From positions 34,419,965 through 34,483,964 of the forward strand of contig CM026557.1 in NCBI GenBank assembly GCA_015143295.1: a stretch of DNA of 64,000 nt, in the 5' to 3' direction. The notes beneath the pieces were generated by a model that saw only the letters and a program-made list of their open reading frames with translations, had not been told where the DNA came from and made no database searches. The position numbers and the translations under genes are program-made. This DNA comes from Tetracentron sinense (Eukaryota > Streptophyta > Magnoliopsida > Trochodendrales > Trochodendraceae). Shown here in pieces: positions 30,746-45,700 of the stretch (position 1 is its first letter; the number at the start of each line of letters is the position of its first letter).

Positions 30746-33700
30746 CTGCCAAGGAAGTAAAGAATGGTTAAAAACTGTCCACTAATTGTAGCAATGCCAG
30801 AAACATATATGACAAATAAAATGAGTATGATATGTTATAAATTTAGTGGAGCTTGAGAAAATATAATAAGATTTGAAGAAAATGGCATCCATTAACCAAA
30901 TTTTACTGGAGATAGCTAAAACTCTCTGACGGGGTCAAATAGTTTGATTACTGAACATAATATGAGTATTTAATAGTCTGAAACCCATTGTCATTAATAT
31001 TTATAAGCACTTAAGCAGACACAATGTTTCGCTACAAAATCAGAAGAGAAAAAGAAGAAGAAGACATGAACTTACGTGTCAGTGATAAAAAGACTAACAA
31101 GCTTTGGCGGCACATAATCAAATGCAGGATTAACAACATGTAGAAGAGGGGCACTACTGCCACTTCCAAAATCCATGCAATCTGAAAATTCCCCAAAATC
31201 CAGCAGTTCAGATGGGCATCTCAGATCATTCAGCAAGACCTCTGGATTATGTGGATATAAGGGGCACAACTGTCATATGCACAAGACAGCATTAAACAAA
31301 GGATTAAATCAAAGTACCACGTCAAAAATCAGAATCATGAATAAATAGCCAAGGAGAGGTTTAAGCATAAAAATTCCATGAAAGACTAAGAGTTACTCTC
31401 AACCAAGTATCTCTGGTTTTGTTCTTTTAATATTCTACAAGTTGTATGGGAACTTAGGGAAGATTACAATATTCATGGAAGCCACTAGCTATGTCTATAA
31501 TAAATTAACCAGTTGTCTATTTAGATTTTAGACAGTCTTGGGGGCATACCCACATGCTGTATTCCTTGTGATCTATGTATTCTATCTGTATGAATTCATA
31601 GGTAGTACAATTGTCATTGAAATTTGAACACCATGTATGTGCCCATAAACATCAATGATTTTAGTTTGACTAGTAAAGAGATTTACATTAAAATGATTAC
31701 CAAAAGAAATAAAAGATAATGGCCTGCAGCTATTCTGGGCAGCCACCAGCCAGTACAGTCCATTCAGACACTCCTGAGGGCATAAACACATGCCATATTC
31801 TATTTGTAATCTATCCGTAAAAATTGACAGACTCATCATTTCACAGTATATATGTGCCTATTAACATTAATGTTTTTTTATGTAAAAAAGAGATGCATTT
31901 AAAATGATACACAAGCGGAATCCAAAATTGAAGCTATGGTAAAAAAGAAAGAAGGGAGAAACAAAAAGAATCCCAAATATTAAAAATAACAAAAGAAAAA
32001 TAAAAAGAAGAAGCAACCAACCGGTATCTTTATCACTAGAACATAAGCTATGGCATTAGAAGCCCAATGAATTTCATGACATACCCTTTCATTTATTTCC
32101 AGTCCATAACCTATATAAAAAGAGAGTAGAAGCAGGTGTTGTCTCATTCTTGACTCCCACTTCTACCCCTTTCGTTACCTCATATCCTCTCACCCCATTA
32201 GTTCATTTTCAGTAATTTTCCCTTTGTTTGTTTTGTCGTTATCTTAAACTACTTTTAAAAATAGCAGCAGCCTTCTTATTTTACTCCTATACTTGAAAAG
32301 TGACACGCTACATCATCCTTTCACCCACTCCACCACATGTCATCTTAGTCCACCACTTCACATGTGAAGAGCCCTTAATACATACACACTTCTCTCCTTT
32401 TATCCTATGCACCTCCCTGGTTCAACAACAAGCCCCTTTCCTCTCTCCAGTTCTCCTTTCACTTGTTTTGTGATATCAAAGAACCGAAACAACGGAGGTA
32501 TGACCACCAACTGAATCTGGCTAATCGGTGTACACCTTCACTAAGTGAACTCATGAAGCCGTCTTCTCTACTCCCTCTCCCACTCCATTCTCTCACCCAA
32601 ACTCTCAATGCGTTGCAGCACTGTTTCAAAATTATTGCAAGCACTCCATCACCTCTCAAGTATTGGCAATAGTACCCTTCAATTATTTGCAAAGTTACCA
32701 GCATGCCCTATCTCCTCTGCACGACACTGGTAATTTCATTGTCTATTTTTTAAAATTACTATTTGATGATTAGGAGATTTCCTTTGATGGGTTTGGTTTA
32801 ATTTATGTTAAGGGCTTATGTTCTTTGTGGATTGTATTTGAGTTTTCACCTTTTTGAGCTGGGTTTGTTTCATTTCCATGAAATTATGCTTCAGCGAATC
32901 AATAAATTGTTGAAACAGTGAGGATGAATCAAAATTCATTGACACTGACTATATATGCAGTGTTCATGGGTTTAAGGGGAACTTCATGTAAAACTCAGCA
33001 CTAATTTTACTTAATTGCAATTTGTAGAGGTAAATAGTTATTCCAAAAGAGTTATATAGAAAATTTGATTTGGGTTATTGTGCTTCAGTTTGTGTACTGT
33101 CTAATGGAAATTAGTTGTTTTCAGTTGGGAAGAAATTATTCGAAAAGAGCCATGGGCTTCACAGAGCCCGCATGTCTGTTTCTATTTGGATGACTTCTGC
33201 TACTGTTTTGATGGTTAAGCGAAAAATGCAAATGTTACACAATAGAAGTATGGAGAGACATGGTTCTACAAAACACAACTACACAATACTTTAAATATGT
33301 TTTTTTGTTTGTAGGAAATGTAAATGCCCTTGATTATTGAAACTAAGTAACACAATCGTGCACGTGCCCAACTAACTAGTATTATAAAAAATACCCAGCT
33401 TTACATGTGATATTTTAAAATGACAAAAAAATCCTCTTTATACGTATTTTTTAAAAATACGATAGTTCCTTTCTTTACATGTATATTGCCAAATTACAAA
33501 AACCCCTCTTTACACTTTTTCTCGAAAGTACCCACAAGCCATAAATTCAAATCTTTATTTGATTAATTTACAAATGAAAGTTTCCCTGGTTATGATAATG
33601 TGTTGACTACCACATTTTTCAAATGACTAAAATACACTATTTTAACACTTTTCACAAGTACAATCAAACAATAAACTTCTCTTTTTCACATCGAGATTTT

Positions 33701-36700
33701 CAAATATCAGAGTCGCCCAGCTTAAGAAAATGTGTCGATTAACAAGTTTTGTTAAACAACGCTTTTCATACGTGTTATTATTGTCTTTCAAAACTACCAT
33801 TCCATTATTAAACATGTAAATATTAATACATACATATATATATATCAAATTCTTTATCTATATTTTTTAAAATATGACATGCTATTTTTATCTTCCCAAA
33901 CTACCCTTCTTTGGTAACAACATAATATTCATATTTATATATTGATATTGAATTTTTTATTTATATTAGTTTTTTAACTAGACTATTTATCTACCTTTAA
34001 TATTATCATATTGTACTGGTTTTCATATTATATTAGCTTTTCATACGTGCTTTTATACATGTTCCTATGTATTGGAGTCCGCATATTTCAAAAGGGAGGC
34101 CACTCCACTTCGGGTCAAAAACATGTGGCTTGAGAATGAGAGATTTAAGGAGTTAGCGACCGACGTGTGGAAGTTAGAGGGTGGTTGGGGATCTGCCGAC
34201 ACCTGTTTTGGCCTTAAACTGAAAGCACTTAAAAGTCATACTCAACTCTCAAGGAGTGGAATAGGAAGGTGTTCAGCAATGTCCAGACCAAAAAGGGTAG
34301 GCTTCTCCGTGGATTTCAATAGCTTGATGCTTTGGAAGAATTGAGGTCTCTTTCAATTGAGGAGAGTTGAAGTAAGGAAACTAAGAAATTGGCGTATCTA
34401 CAGGTGTTGAGATCTAAAGAGATCAATTGAAAGCAAAAGGCATGAATTCGATGGCCAAAGGAGGGTGATCTGAGTACTAAATTTTTTTATAGAAAGATCA
34501 ATTTTTGTACTTACAGAAATTTTCTCCAGATTGAGGGTGGGTGGTGAATGGAAGGACGGGGAAAGAGGGATTGCGGATAGTGTTGTCTCCTACTATAAGG
34601 AGCTGTATAGGGAGAGGGAGCAGTGGCGTCCCAAGTTGGACGGTCTTCCTTTTGCTTGTCAATTCCCTGAGCAAAGAGAGACTTTGGAGTAACCTTTTAA
34701 AGCAGATGAGGTTTTGAGAGCAATTCGGGACATTACTAAGGGGACAAGGCTCCTGGGCCTAATGGATTCAACATAAAGTTCTACAGATCATGTTGAGAGA
34801 TTGTGGGGAGTGATTTCCTAGCAGTAATAAAGGAATTTTTTTCTATGGGCCATTTCAACAAAGTGATTAGCAGTACTTTTGTTGTGTTGATCCAAAAAAA
34901 TGGGAGCAGTGGATCTTAAGGACTTTCGACCAATCAACCTAATTAGTAGTATGTACAAAATCCTATCCAAAGTACTGGCATCCAGACTCAAGGTCATGAT
35001 GGACTTAATCATATCCCCCCAACAAGGAGCCTTTCGTAAGGGGCAAATATATTTCAGACGGGATCTTGATAGCCAATGAGTTTATAGACGAGCAAATCAG
35101 ATCAAAGAAACCTAGAATCCTTTGTAAAGTTGATATGGAGAAAGTCTACGATCATGTTAATTGGGACTTAGGAAATGTGTTGGGCAGAATGGGTTTCGGA
35201 CTAAAATGGCTTCAATGGAAGAAGAAGTGTATTTCATCTGTGACTTTCTCCATCCTTATCACTGGTATGCCCGGAGGGCTATTTCCAAGGCTCTAGGGTC
35301 TTGAGGGGATCCTCTCTCACCATTCCTTTTCATCATAGTTGAGAAGGCCTTGGGTCGAATGTTGTCTAGAGTTGATCGATCTATTTTCGAAGGTTTCAAA
35401 ATCGATAAGGACAAATTGAGAATTTCTCATCTCCAATTTGCAAACAACACTCTTATTTTCTATGGAGCTTTGAGTCAAAATTTGGCCCACCTTAGGTGCT
35501 TATTTAGATGCTTAGAAGCAATGTCAGGTTTGAGAGTAAATCTGTGTAATATGAGATTGTGAAAGTTAGCAGTGTCTCGAACTTAGAGCAACTAGCTGCC
35601 TGCTTAGGTTGTAAGGTAGGGTTCCTACGATCTATGTGTCTTGGTATACCTCTTGGAGTAGGTCATAACTCATAAGGCCAAAGTAGTGTGGGCCTCGGTG
35701 CTGGAGCTGTTTTCAAATAGATTATCAAGTTGAAAATTGTATTTCTTATCAAAAGGGGCGAAATTAACTCTCATCAAAAGCACCCGAGTAACCTTCCCAT
35801 GTGCAGACGTACCATACTAACATTACCATCCCGCACTCAAACACTACTAAACTTGAGAAAATGCAAAGGGAGTTCCTTTGGAACAAGATAGTGGATATAT
35901 TCAAATTCACTTAGTGGGCTTGAACCAAAACCCTTAGTTCAGGAGAACAAAACTTTGTTAGGTAAATGAGTGGAGATTCAGGGAGGAAAGAGAGTGTTTA
36001 TGGCGATTTGTGATCGTTGCCAAATATGTGGAGTTATCTTGTTGGGCTCCGATTGAGGTCAAAAGCTCTAATGAGCTGGGAGTATGGAAGGGTATTATTG
36101 CAGTGACAAGTTTACTCATACCAAAGTTCAGGTTTAAGGTTGGGAGAGGGTTAGAGGTTAGGTTTTATTAGGATGTGTGGTGCGGACCCCCAAAACTTGA
36201 GGATGATTTTAGCAACATCTTACTATTAGCTACTGATAGGGATGCATTAGTAGAGATTTCTTATGTGTTGAGGGCCGATGAGGTGGTGTGGTGTCTAAAG
36301 TTGAGGCAGGACTTGAATGAATGGGACATTAATGGCACGTGTCGTCCTTTGGAGTCTCTTAGCTCTTTGCCCCCATGCCCTAAGGGTTTGGATCATACAA
36401 TTTGGTCTAGGGGCCACAATGGTCAATTCTTAATTAGATCACTATTACAGTCCTTCGGTTTGGTACTTTTAAAACAATTTCCTTTTAGGATTGTATGAAA
36501 TTCCAACATTCCTTATAAAGTATCTTTCTTCCTATGGAATGCTATGGATATTAAGATTTTCATTTGCGACCACTTGATAAATCAAGGGTAGAGGATGGCC
36601 AATGCCTTTATGTAGAAGAGACAGTAGATCAATTGCTCTTGCATTGTTCTATTGTGTTCCAAATTTGGGGACATTTCCTACTCGAGTAAGTGTGGATTGG

Positions 36701-39700
36701 GCTTTTCCTTTTTCCTTTAACAACTCCTTATCTTGTTGGTCTCTGGTAAGTGTGGATCAGTGTTTTAAAAAGCGGTAGAGGCGCACGCCATGAGCCTCAG
36801 GGCAAGGCGCTAGCAAAACGCTACCAGGCATTGAGAAAAAGCGTTTGAGATTTAATAGCGTACGCATTTGTTGAAAAGCGTGAGAAAAGCTTACGCATCC
36901 AGAAAGGCGTACGCCATTAAACGCTGTCTTATGGTTATTTTACGCTACAAGACAAAGTCACAATCAACATGTTCAGAAGCTACCATTTCTCTCTCTCTCC
37001 TTTTAGAAGTCCAATACCCAATTTTAACATTAAAAAAGAAATAAATAGACATCTTTGCTGAAGACGTCTTCAGTTCTATCTCCTTTTAGAAGTCCAATAC
37101 CCAATTTTAACATTAAAAAAGAAATAAATAGACATCTTTGCTGAAGACGTCTTCAGTTCTGCAGTTCAGTCCAAAGAGGATATTTTCAGACTTCAAAGCC
37201 TCTCCTCCTCCTATGACTCTCTCTTTCTCTCTCTCTCTCAAAAATAGAGAAGTAGAAAGGAGGAAAACAGCAGAGAATAAGAAGGCAGCCTATTGAAGAC
37301 GTTTTCAGTTCGACCCAAAGAAGAAGAAGAAGAAGAAGAAAAAAAGAAAGAACAAGGAAATTTCCAGGTATGTTTCTCTCTCTCTCTCTCTCTCCCCTTC
37401 CTTTTTTTTTTTTTCGGCCTCCCTGATTGTTGCGTTTTTCTGTGCAAGTTGAAAAAAAAGGAGAAGAAGAAGAAGAAGAAGTAGGACTGTTTCGGCCTTT
37501 CTGACAGGTACGTATTCGACCCTTTCTTCCTCTCTCTCTCTCTCTCTCTCCTCCCTCCTTTTTTTTTTGGCATCTCATACAGTTACGACTTTACTGAGGG
37601 TAATGAAAAAAAAAAACAGAGGAGAATAAGAAAGGAGGAAGAAGAACCAGAAATTCTGGTTCGTCTTCAACCCCCAATCTCATTCTGTCTTTTTTTTTTC
37701 TTCTTTTCCTCTATATATGTCAGTTGCTGGATACTGCCATTAAAAAAAAAAAAAAGAGAAGAAGAAGAAGAGGAGGTGTATATGCTAAATACCTTTTCGT
37801 CTTCCACTCGTGCTCACGCTCTCCCCTTTGTTTTTCTCCTTTTTTTTTTCCTCTTCCTGACAGAGGAGAACAAGTATCTTTTAGGCTTGTAAAGTTGTAC
37901 GTAGGTTTAAGTTGAACTTGGGTTGAAGTTTAACCAGGGTTTAAGTTGAATTAATTTTGCATGATGTTGTGGGCATGATCCAACCGTTGATTATCAATTA
38001 ATCAACTTAGAGTATTTTTTAAAACTTAATGTACACTGTACAGCCTGTTGATAATGATACAACCATTTGATTAATGATAGTCCAAATCAAGAATTTTTCT
38101 GCACTTTAGCGTCCAAAATCCTGCAATAGGGAAATCATAATTTTCAATTTAGACCAATAGAAACACAAAATAAACAATTCATAAATAAATTTCAGTACAA
38201 ATTACAATAATCTTTCTTAATATGATTAGTGTTTGACTGCTTGTGACTTGTGAGTATGTTATTTATAATTTCAATTTTTTATTTAGGAACATCAATGACT
38301 AGTCGAAGGGATTTTGCATGGGAATATGCCAAATAAGATGAAGGAAATACTATTAAAGGCTATATGTATTGCAAATTTTGCAATAAAAAATGTACCGGCA
38401 GTATTAGTCGATTGAAAAATCATTTAGCCGGTACTCATTATGGTATGGGTGCATGTACAAAATGCCCAGAAGATGTGAAGAAAAAATGTGAGAAGGCTTT
38501 AAATGATCTTGAGATTCAAAAGCAACGAGATGCAGAACTTGTCTGTAACATTGGGAGGGCTGGTACAAGCAATATCGAAGTTCCTGGGAATAGAGTTGGG
38601 GTTGAAGGGCTTAATCAAGATACTTATGATAGTGGTATTGGAAATGTTCCCTCGAATTTACAACCACAACCAATGGGTCCCATGGATCAATTTGTTGCAT
38701 CTGAAGCACGTCAGTCTACCTTAAACAAATCATGGAAGCAGGCACAAAGAAAATATGTGTGTAAGTCAATAGGGAGGTGCTTTTATGGAAATGTTTTATC
38801 CTTTAATTTGGCAAATAGTCCATATTTCAAGACAATGTGCAAAGACATTGCTAACTTTGGACCAAGGTTTAAGCCCCCTTCTATGCATGAGTTGAGGACA
38901 TGGGTCTTGAAAGAGGAGGTAACACGCATCAATATTTTAATGGAAGAGTATAAGAAGTCTTGGTCAAAGTATGGGTGTACAATAATGTTAGATGGATGGA
39001 CTGATGGGAAAAATAGGTCGTTGATAAACTTTTTGGTAAATAGTCCAGCGGGGACAATGTTTTATAGATCGATTGATGCATTTGCATCAATTAGAGATGG
39101 AGAGTTACCCTTCAAATATTTGGATGATGTTGTTGAAGAAATTGGAGAAGATAATGTTGTTCAGATTATCACGGATAATCACTCAAGTTATGTGTTGGCT
39201 AGAAAGAAGTTAATGGAGAAGAGAAAAAATTTATATTGGACTCCGTGCGCCACTCATTGAATTGACTTGATGTTAAAAGATATTGGAAAGATGAAAGTTT
39301 TTACTGACACGATTGATAAGGCAAAGCAAGTCACCAAGTTTATTTATCGACATGGGTGGGTTTTGAGCTTAATGAGGTGCTTCACAACAAATCATGAGTT
39401 GTTACGCCCAGCTGTGACACGCTTTGCTACTTCCTTCCTCACATTACAAAGTCTCTACAAATAAAAACAATCTCTTCAATCAATGTTTGTATCAGAAAAA
39501 TGGAATAATTGTCAATGGTCTAAGAATACTGAGGGTGTAATAGCAAAGGCAATGATACTTTTTGATCCACAGTTTTGGCCCTCGGTTAGTTTCTGTGTAA
39601 AAGCAACTTTGCCAATTGTCACAGTACTCAGGGAGGTGGATTCTGAAGAGAGGCCGTCAATGCCTTATTTATATGAGATGATGGATTCAGCAAAGGAGAA

Positions 39701-42700
39701 GATTGCATATACATGTGGTGGTGTAAAAAAGAAGTATACGCCTATTTGGAAGAAGATTGATGAAAGATGGACTCCTCAACTTCATCGTCCTCTTCATGCA
39801 GCCAGGTATTACTTGAACCCACAATTTCGTTATGATGAGAACTTCTCAGGTGATCAAGAAGTGCGAGAGGGGTTATATGCATGCATGGAGAGAATGATTC
39901 ATAACCAAGATGAGCGCGTAACTGCAGATTGCCAATTAGATTTCTACGATGAAGCAAAAGAAGACTTTGGTTCAGAAATGGCAATCAACACAAGGAAGAG
40001 ACGATCTTCAGGTAATTAATTGAGTTATTTTATTAATATGTTCATCATTGAACTTAACTTAATATGTTTGTATTATATTTAATATTTTAATGTTTATTTT
40101 AGCTGATTGGTGGGCTCGTTTTGGGACAAATACTCCCGAGTTAACAAAATTTGCAATTCGAGTCTTAAGTCTGACAAGTAGTGCTTCAGGTTGTGAGCGC
40201 AACTGGAGTACCTTTGAGCAGGTATCTTTATTCTTTACTTTTTTTGTAGTTATAATGACTTGAATTTCAAGTACTATTCTCTAATTTCTACTAATAAATT
40301 ATAATAGGTACATACAAAGAGGAGAAACAGATTAGAGCAACAAAAGTTAAATTCTCGTCTTTGTGATGTATAATATGAAGTTGAGGGAGAGATGTATGAG
40401 AAAAGCAAATGCGAATGTTGATCCCATTTTGGTTGAACACATTGACTCAGACGACGAGTGGATCACCGAAAAAGAATATCCTACTCTTTCATCTGAAGCT
40501 TCATGGTTGCTGGATGATGACATGGCTCTCGAAATTCCTGCAGCAGAGGTGGTAGGAGAGACAACTTTGGTAGAGCCAACAGTTATCAATACTGATCGTG
40601 GAAAAAGAAAGAGGACGCATAGTGATAAAAGTGGGACATCACAAAAAGTAAGCAATGCAAAGTTAAAGTTAACTAAAAGAAACAAAAGTTAACCCTTTTG
40701 AACTTGATTACTAATTTTAGCATTTATTTGTATGTAGGCAAAGGCAAAAGTGTACAAGTTAATTTGGTTGATGAGCTTGATGAACTTGATGACTTCGTTG
40801 GAGTGTAAGTTCAAGGGGATGTTGGCAATTATGATGAAGATGCATTTGATGTGATAAATGATGATGATTTTGTTTGAAAATATTTCACAATATTATTCAG
40901 ATTTGGGAAATTAGGCTTCTTAATTGTTGATATCATTCAATTTATACTTTTGAAGTCATTAATTTTCAATTTAATGACTTATGGATTATGTATGAGATTG
41001 ATGATGCATTTATAGTGAATGATATATTTTAATTACATTTATCTTAATTTTTTTAGATTATTTAATTATTAAAAATTCAAATCCCAAAAGGCTTACGCCT
41101 CACGCCTTAGGCAAGTGCAGCGGCCTCGCCTCACGCCTTAGCATTTTAAAACATTGGTGTGGATAGTGCCTGAGAGGCGATTCGGTCAGTTCTTCTTGGT
41201 GCAATATCGTGGACAATATGGAAAGAGATAATCAAGAGGGTCTTTGAGGACTCTCTCTCTCCCTCTTCCCGCATATGCTCACACATCAAATTGTTTGCCT
41301 TAAGAGTGGTGTTCTATTCGACAAGTAAGATAGGTGTTGGATTGAGCAATGACTGGTCTTTGCTTTCAGTCAAGGGAGTTATCTATATTACTTTTATTTC
41401 CTTATTTCTCGAGTTTACGTGCCTGTAAACTCTTTACATGTCATGTTGCTCCTGTATATCTTTTCCATTAATTAAATCTTTGATTCCCAGAAAAAAACAA
41501 ATACTATCATAATCTTGGTTGTTTAGTTTTGATACCTTCTTCTCTGCCTCTCTTAAAGAGAGTGATAGAGATCAGATATGTGTTATTCCAATTTCAGTTC
41601 ATGATCTAGTTCTTGCATCTACTGAACATTCTACTTGTTACCTATTCATTAGTGTCTACAAAAGAGAAGAAGTTGAAGGTCCATACCATGGTTCAAAAAC
41701 ATGAAAAGCTGACTCGAGTTGAAAGTTAGCTGAGTCTAGTAACTCAGAAAACTAAAAAAAATCGACTCAGTCCAATTGGAATATATATATATATATATAT
41801 ATGCCAATTAGGCAATTAACAATTTCTTGGCATTTTATCCAAGATCGAATAACAATTAACTTGAAAAAGCTAGGTCAATAGAACCCCAAGTAGGCTGGTT
41901 TTGCAGCCTCAAACAACCTAAATCCAAGTTTAACAAAATCCAAAGTAGGCTTGTTTTGCAGCATTAAGAAAATCTGATGCAAAAATAGTTTGACGTATAG
42001 TTTAGGTTTCAAAAATATGAAAATAACAAAAATACCTTTATGTGACTGGATTGTCTGGCGTCGACTGAGTCACTCGAGTTACACGCCGAATAGTGTCTCC
42101 TTCGAGTTTTGAGGCAACTTGACTCAAAACTTAGTCGAGTCGAGTAACTCGGCCGAGTTTCGAGTTAACTCGTCTAGTTTTCAAACTATGGTCTATAGAC
42201 TCTATACAAGACGTACAAAGCAGAAGAGAGGAGTCTTGTTGACTCTCCACACCAGTTATCGTGGTTGTTAAGGAGACTAGAAGATTGAGGCGACAAACCC
42301 CATGGATGCCTTAGGCAGTAGCTTGAGGCGTCGCTTGATGAACTTTTTGCTATAGAAACCCCCTTAATATATGATGCATTTCATTCAATAAGGAGCCCTG
42401 CAATTCATATAAATTATAATATCTTCATTGTCAATATGCACTTTGATAAAACTATCATTGGACAGTTATAGGAATAATAAAGGGGGGTTTCAAGTGTAGT
42501 GAATAAAAAAAATGAAACAAAAAAAAAAACAGTCTACAATGACAGTCGAAAAAGGGAGGAGAGGGATTGTGAGGGATAAAAAATAGAAAGACACAACAAT
42601 CTACAGTAATACACGAATAGGAGAGAAGAGAGGAGAAAAGTTGGAGGGAGAGTGTAGAATTAAATAAAAAACATAAAATAGCCTGACAATCAATGTGACG

Positions 42701-45700
42701 CCGAACAAGGAGAAAAAAGAGAATGAGGAGAGAGGGAAAGGTCGTATCTTTCTTCTTTTCAATTATATTCATGAAAAATAATTAAAATATATAATTATAG
42801 GGTCTTCACTTTTTTAAATTATAAAATACCTTTATTTATTTTTTGATCGATAATCCAAGCAATTATATAAATAAGAAGGAAGTAGATACAAAGGAACATA
42901 TAAAGCATAGTTCATGAGGTTGTGAACCAATGCGAGGTACGAAAGTAAAGAAAGACAGGGAACCCCATTCTGACCCCCAAATAGATGCCCCCAACGGGAT
43001 TACAAAATTGAGGCAGGCAACATGTCTAAGCTCACCCCCTCCTGCCTTGCCCTACACCACTCCAACATTAAAGACCGGATTCTAACACAAATACGTGGGA
43101 GAGGAGAGGGAGAGTTCTCGAAAACTCTCCTATTCCTCTCTCTCCAGATGGACCATGCTATGGCACCCGGTAATATCTTCCACAACATCAACCTTGACCC
43201 TGCCCCACTTACCAAATCCCATTAGGAAAAGATCTTTATAAATATGGGTTTATGAGAGTTTTGAGAGGTCCTAGGATTTTGAGGGCATTTAAAGGCATTT
43301 TTTTGTTATTGGGCCGCCCGAGCCTAGCTGTATGCCTGGTCACCTAGGCGATGCCTTTAACAACCATGCAAAAGATAGATGGGGGCCATATGGTCCACCC
43401 ACAAATAGAGAGAGACCAATTGATCCACCCATTGAGTAGGAAAGATGACTTGTTAACATGAGGGTAACATAGTTTTAACACCGTTCGCTTCTTCTTCTTC
43501 TATCTGCATACATTTTTTTTTGTAGATATATAAATTCTAACATATTATATGGTAAAATACATGAGAAGTATATAAAATAGTAGGTATTTATTTACTAAAT
43601 AACCATAGTCAAATAAAATAAATTTTTATATCCTTGAACAATACTAATATTATAGTCAAAATTTTAACAATGACCACCTAGGCGGCTAGTAGATTGAGCC
43701 TAGCAGAGCGCTAGGTCGCCTATGCCAGTTATATTCTTCAGACCTACTTGAGTATCCTCGGGCTCATTCTAACATTAGTCTTTAATCTTCCTATAGTTGT
43801 TTCGAAAGATATGCGTAATTGTTCTACCTAGTGTACTCAAAACATTGCACAAATTGAACTTGTGTTATTATACTCGCATTCTACCTAGTGTACTCAAAAC
43901 ATTGCACAAATTGAACTTGTGTTATTATACTCGCAAGTACTGTTCCAAAAGGCAAATTAACCATTAAAAATATACTCAATCAAAAAGAAAAAATTACTAC
44001 TTTCTTAAATTTTTTGGATCTCCAAATTATAATAAAATTAATGCCTTGATCAGATAAAGAGCCCTTGCTTTCTATCGAAGGCAGAAACTAAGTCTAACAA
44101 ATGCCTAAGCACTTTTAATCCTATCCTGATTTACTAACTCTAGTGCTTTTAACTTTTAAGAACTAAACTTTTCTGTTCGGTAATTTCATCACAGAACCAT
44201 TACAACAAAATCTCCATCCTACTACACTGCATTAAACAAAATATATTAATGATAATATAAAAATGCAATGAGTTACTAAGATCAAAGTTAGGTAGAATCG
44301 CGTAGTTGTTAAACAGAGTTGGTTTACTAATATCCTTTTCCTAGCCAGTAAATGTCAAATAGAGTTTTTATTGTGCGAAGATACCTTGTGACTACCAGCA
44401 ACCACAACAAACGGGACAGCATGCCTTTGAGCTGCAAGTGCAACCATATTCAACCCAACCGGTACTATCACTCCACCATTGGCCATGACAGCATGAGCTC
44501 CAACTATAACCTTTAAATTACAAGTTTCAAGTTAAACCTGAATACTTTCCAAGAAATCCAACAATGAAAGGGGAACAAATAAATAAACCAAGTTATCATA
44601 TACCATATTCACTCGAGAAATCATGGCAAAAACGGCAGAGTCAGTAATCACTGTGGTTTGTAAACCTCTTGCAACCAACTCTTTTGCAAGAACATGGCCC
44701 TGATACCTAATTGATGGCCAAGAAACAACAAAACCAGATAAAGTTATCAACAGAAGATTAAAATAGTCCAAAAGATAAAAGGTGAGACCAATTGCCTTGC
44801 AACATAGAGAGAACCACAAGTACAAACCTCGGAGCACCCTCTGCAATGAATACACGAAATGATCGTTTTTTCTCCTTCGCAGCACAAAGGAATTCCATCA
44901 CTGTTCTTGAACGACCCAAAGTCAAAATTACCTCACTGACAAAACAAAATTAAAATAGTTAGGACCAATGCAATTAACTACTGCAGTAAGAATTTCAGAG
45001 AAAGATCTAATATAGATTTAAATGGTTCAGTGCATCAGAGACCAATTTGGACCAGCTTCGATGAAAAGATAGTGAATCATGCATCCATCCACATGAACAA
45101 AGAAACCCCAAATTTTGCTCAACCAATGCCACTAAGTTAGCCTATTTATGTATAACTAACCCACTGAAAAATTGGAGACACAATGGCTAGGGCTGTCAAT
45201 CCAGCCCTTCAATGAGGGGGCCCTAACCTGCCCTCCAAAGCCTGCAAAATAGAGGGCTTTTTTCCCCATTAGGGCCCTGAGGGCTGGGCTGGGCTGTGCT
45301 GGATTTTGCAAGGCCCTCCAAATTGAGGACCGGGGTCTGGTAAGACCTAAGCTTTGCCCTGGCCCTGCCTGGCCCTCACCCATCTAATAAACTGTATTAT
45401 ATTAGTATATATATATATATGAAATGTACTAGGGGATACTATCCCTTCGTAAAGTCTCCAAGACTCAAGTTCAACGGTGCAAAAAGTGAGGGTACGGTGG
45501 TAATTTCTACCAATCCCTTTATAAAATATCTTCAAGCTCCCTGCTACCCTAACCCATTTACTCTACATACTTACGCCTTTGTCCCTCTATTTCTCTCAAG
45601 TCACGGTTTAAAGCTCTTGGCATTTGGCTCTCCCCTCATCTCTCAAACTCTAAAATTTATCACATTTAGCACTCGAAAAAGGTTACTTGACCAGTTTAGC

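Larger units (their letters stand above)
36758..41156 (+). mobile_element. complete-length hAT element, TSD GTGTGGAT
   Basis: 4399 bp with an exact 8 bp duplication GTGTGGAT (36750-36757, 41157-41164). Terminal inverted repeats CAGTGTTTTAAAA / CAATGTTTTAAAA are followed by subterminal GGCG, GCGTACGCC and CTCACGCC words on both sides. It interrupts a LINE exactly, which proves the boundaries. It encodes a DUF659-type hAT transposase, now broken. It lies in eIF2B-beta intron 7, antisense. Confidence 0.93.

Noticed and set aside
37186..37578. 130- and 111-codon frames on the minus strand
   Set aside because: Made of GAA/CT simple repeats (ER/KR and S/L runs) inside the hAT leader; both strands are open for the same compositional reason.
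42455..42772. 105-codon minus-strand frame with hydrophobic runs
   Set aside because: Low-complexity A-rich strand read backwards inside a fold-back element; no family resemblance.
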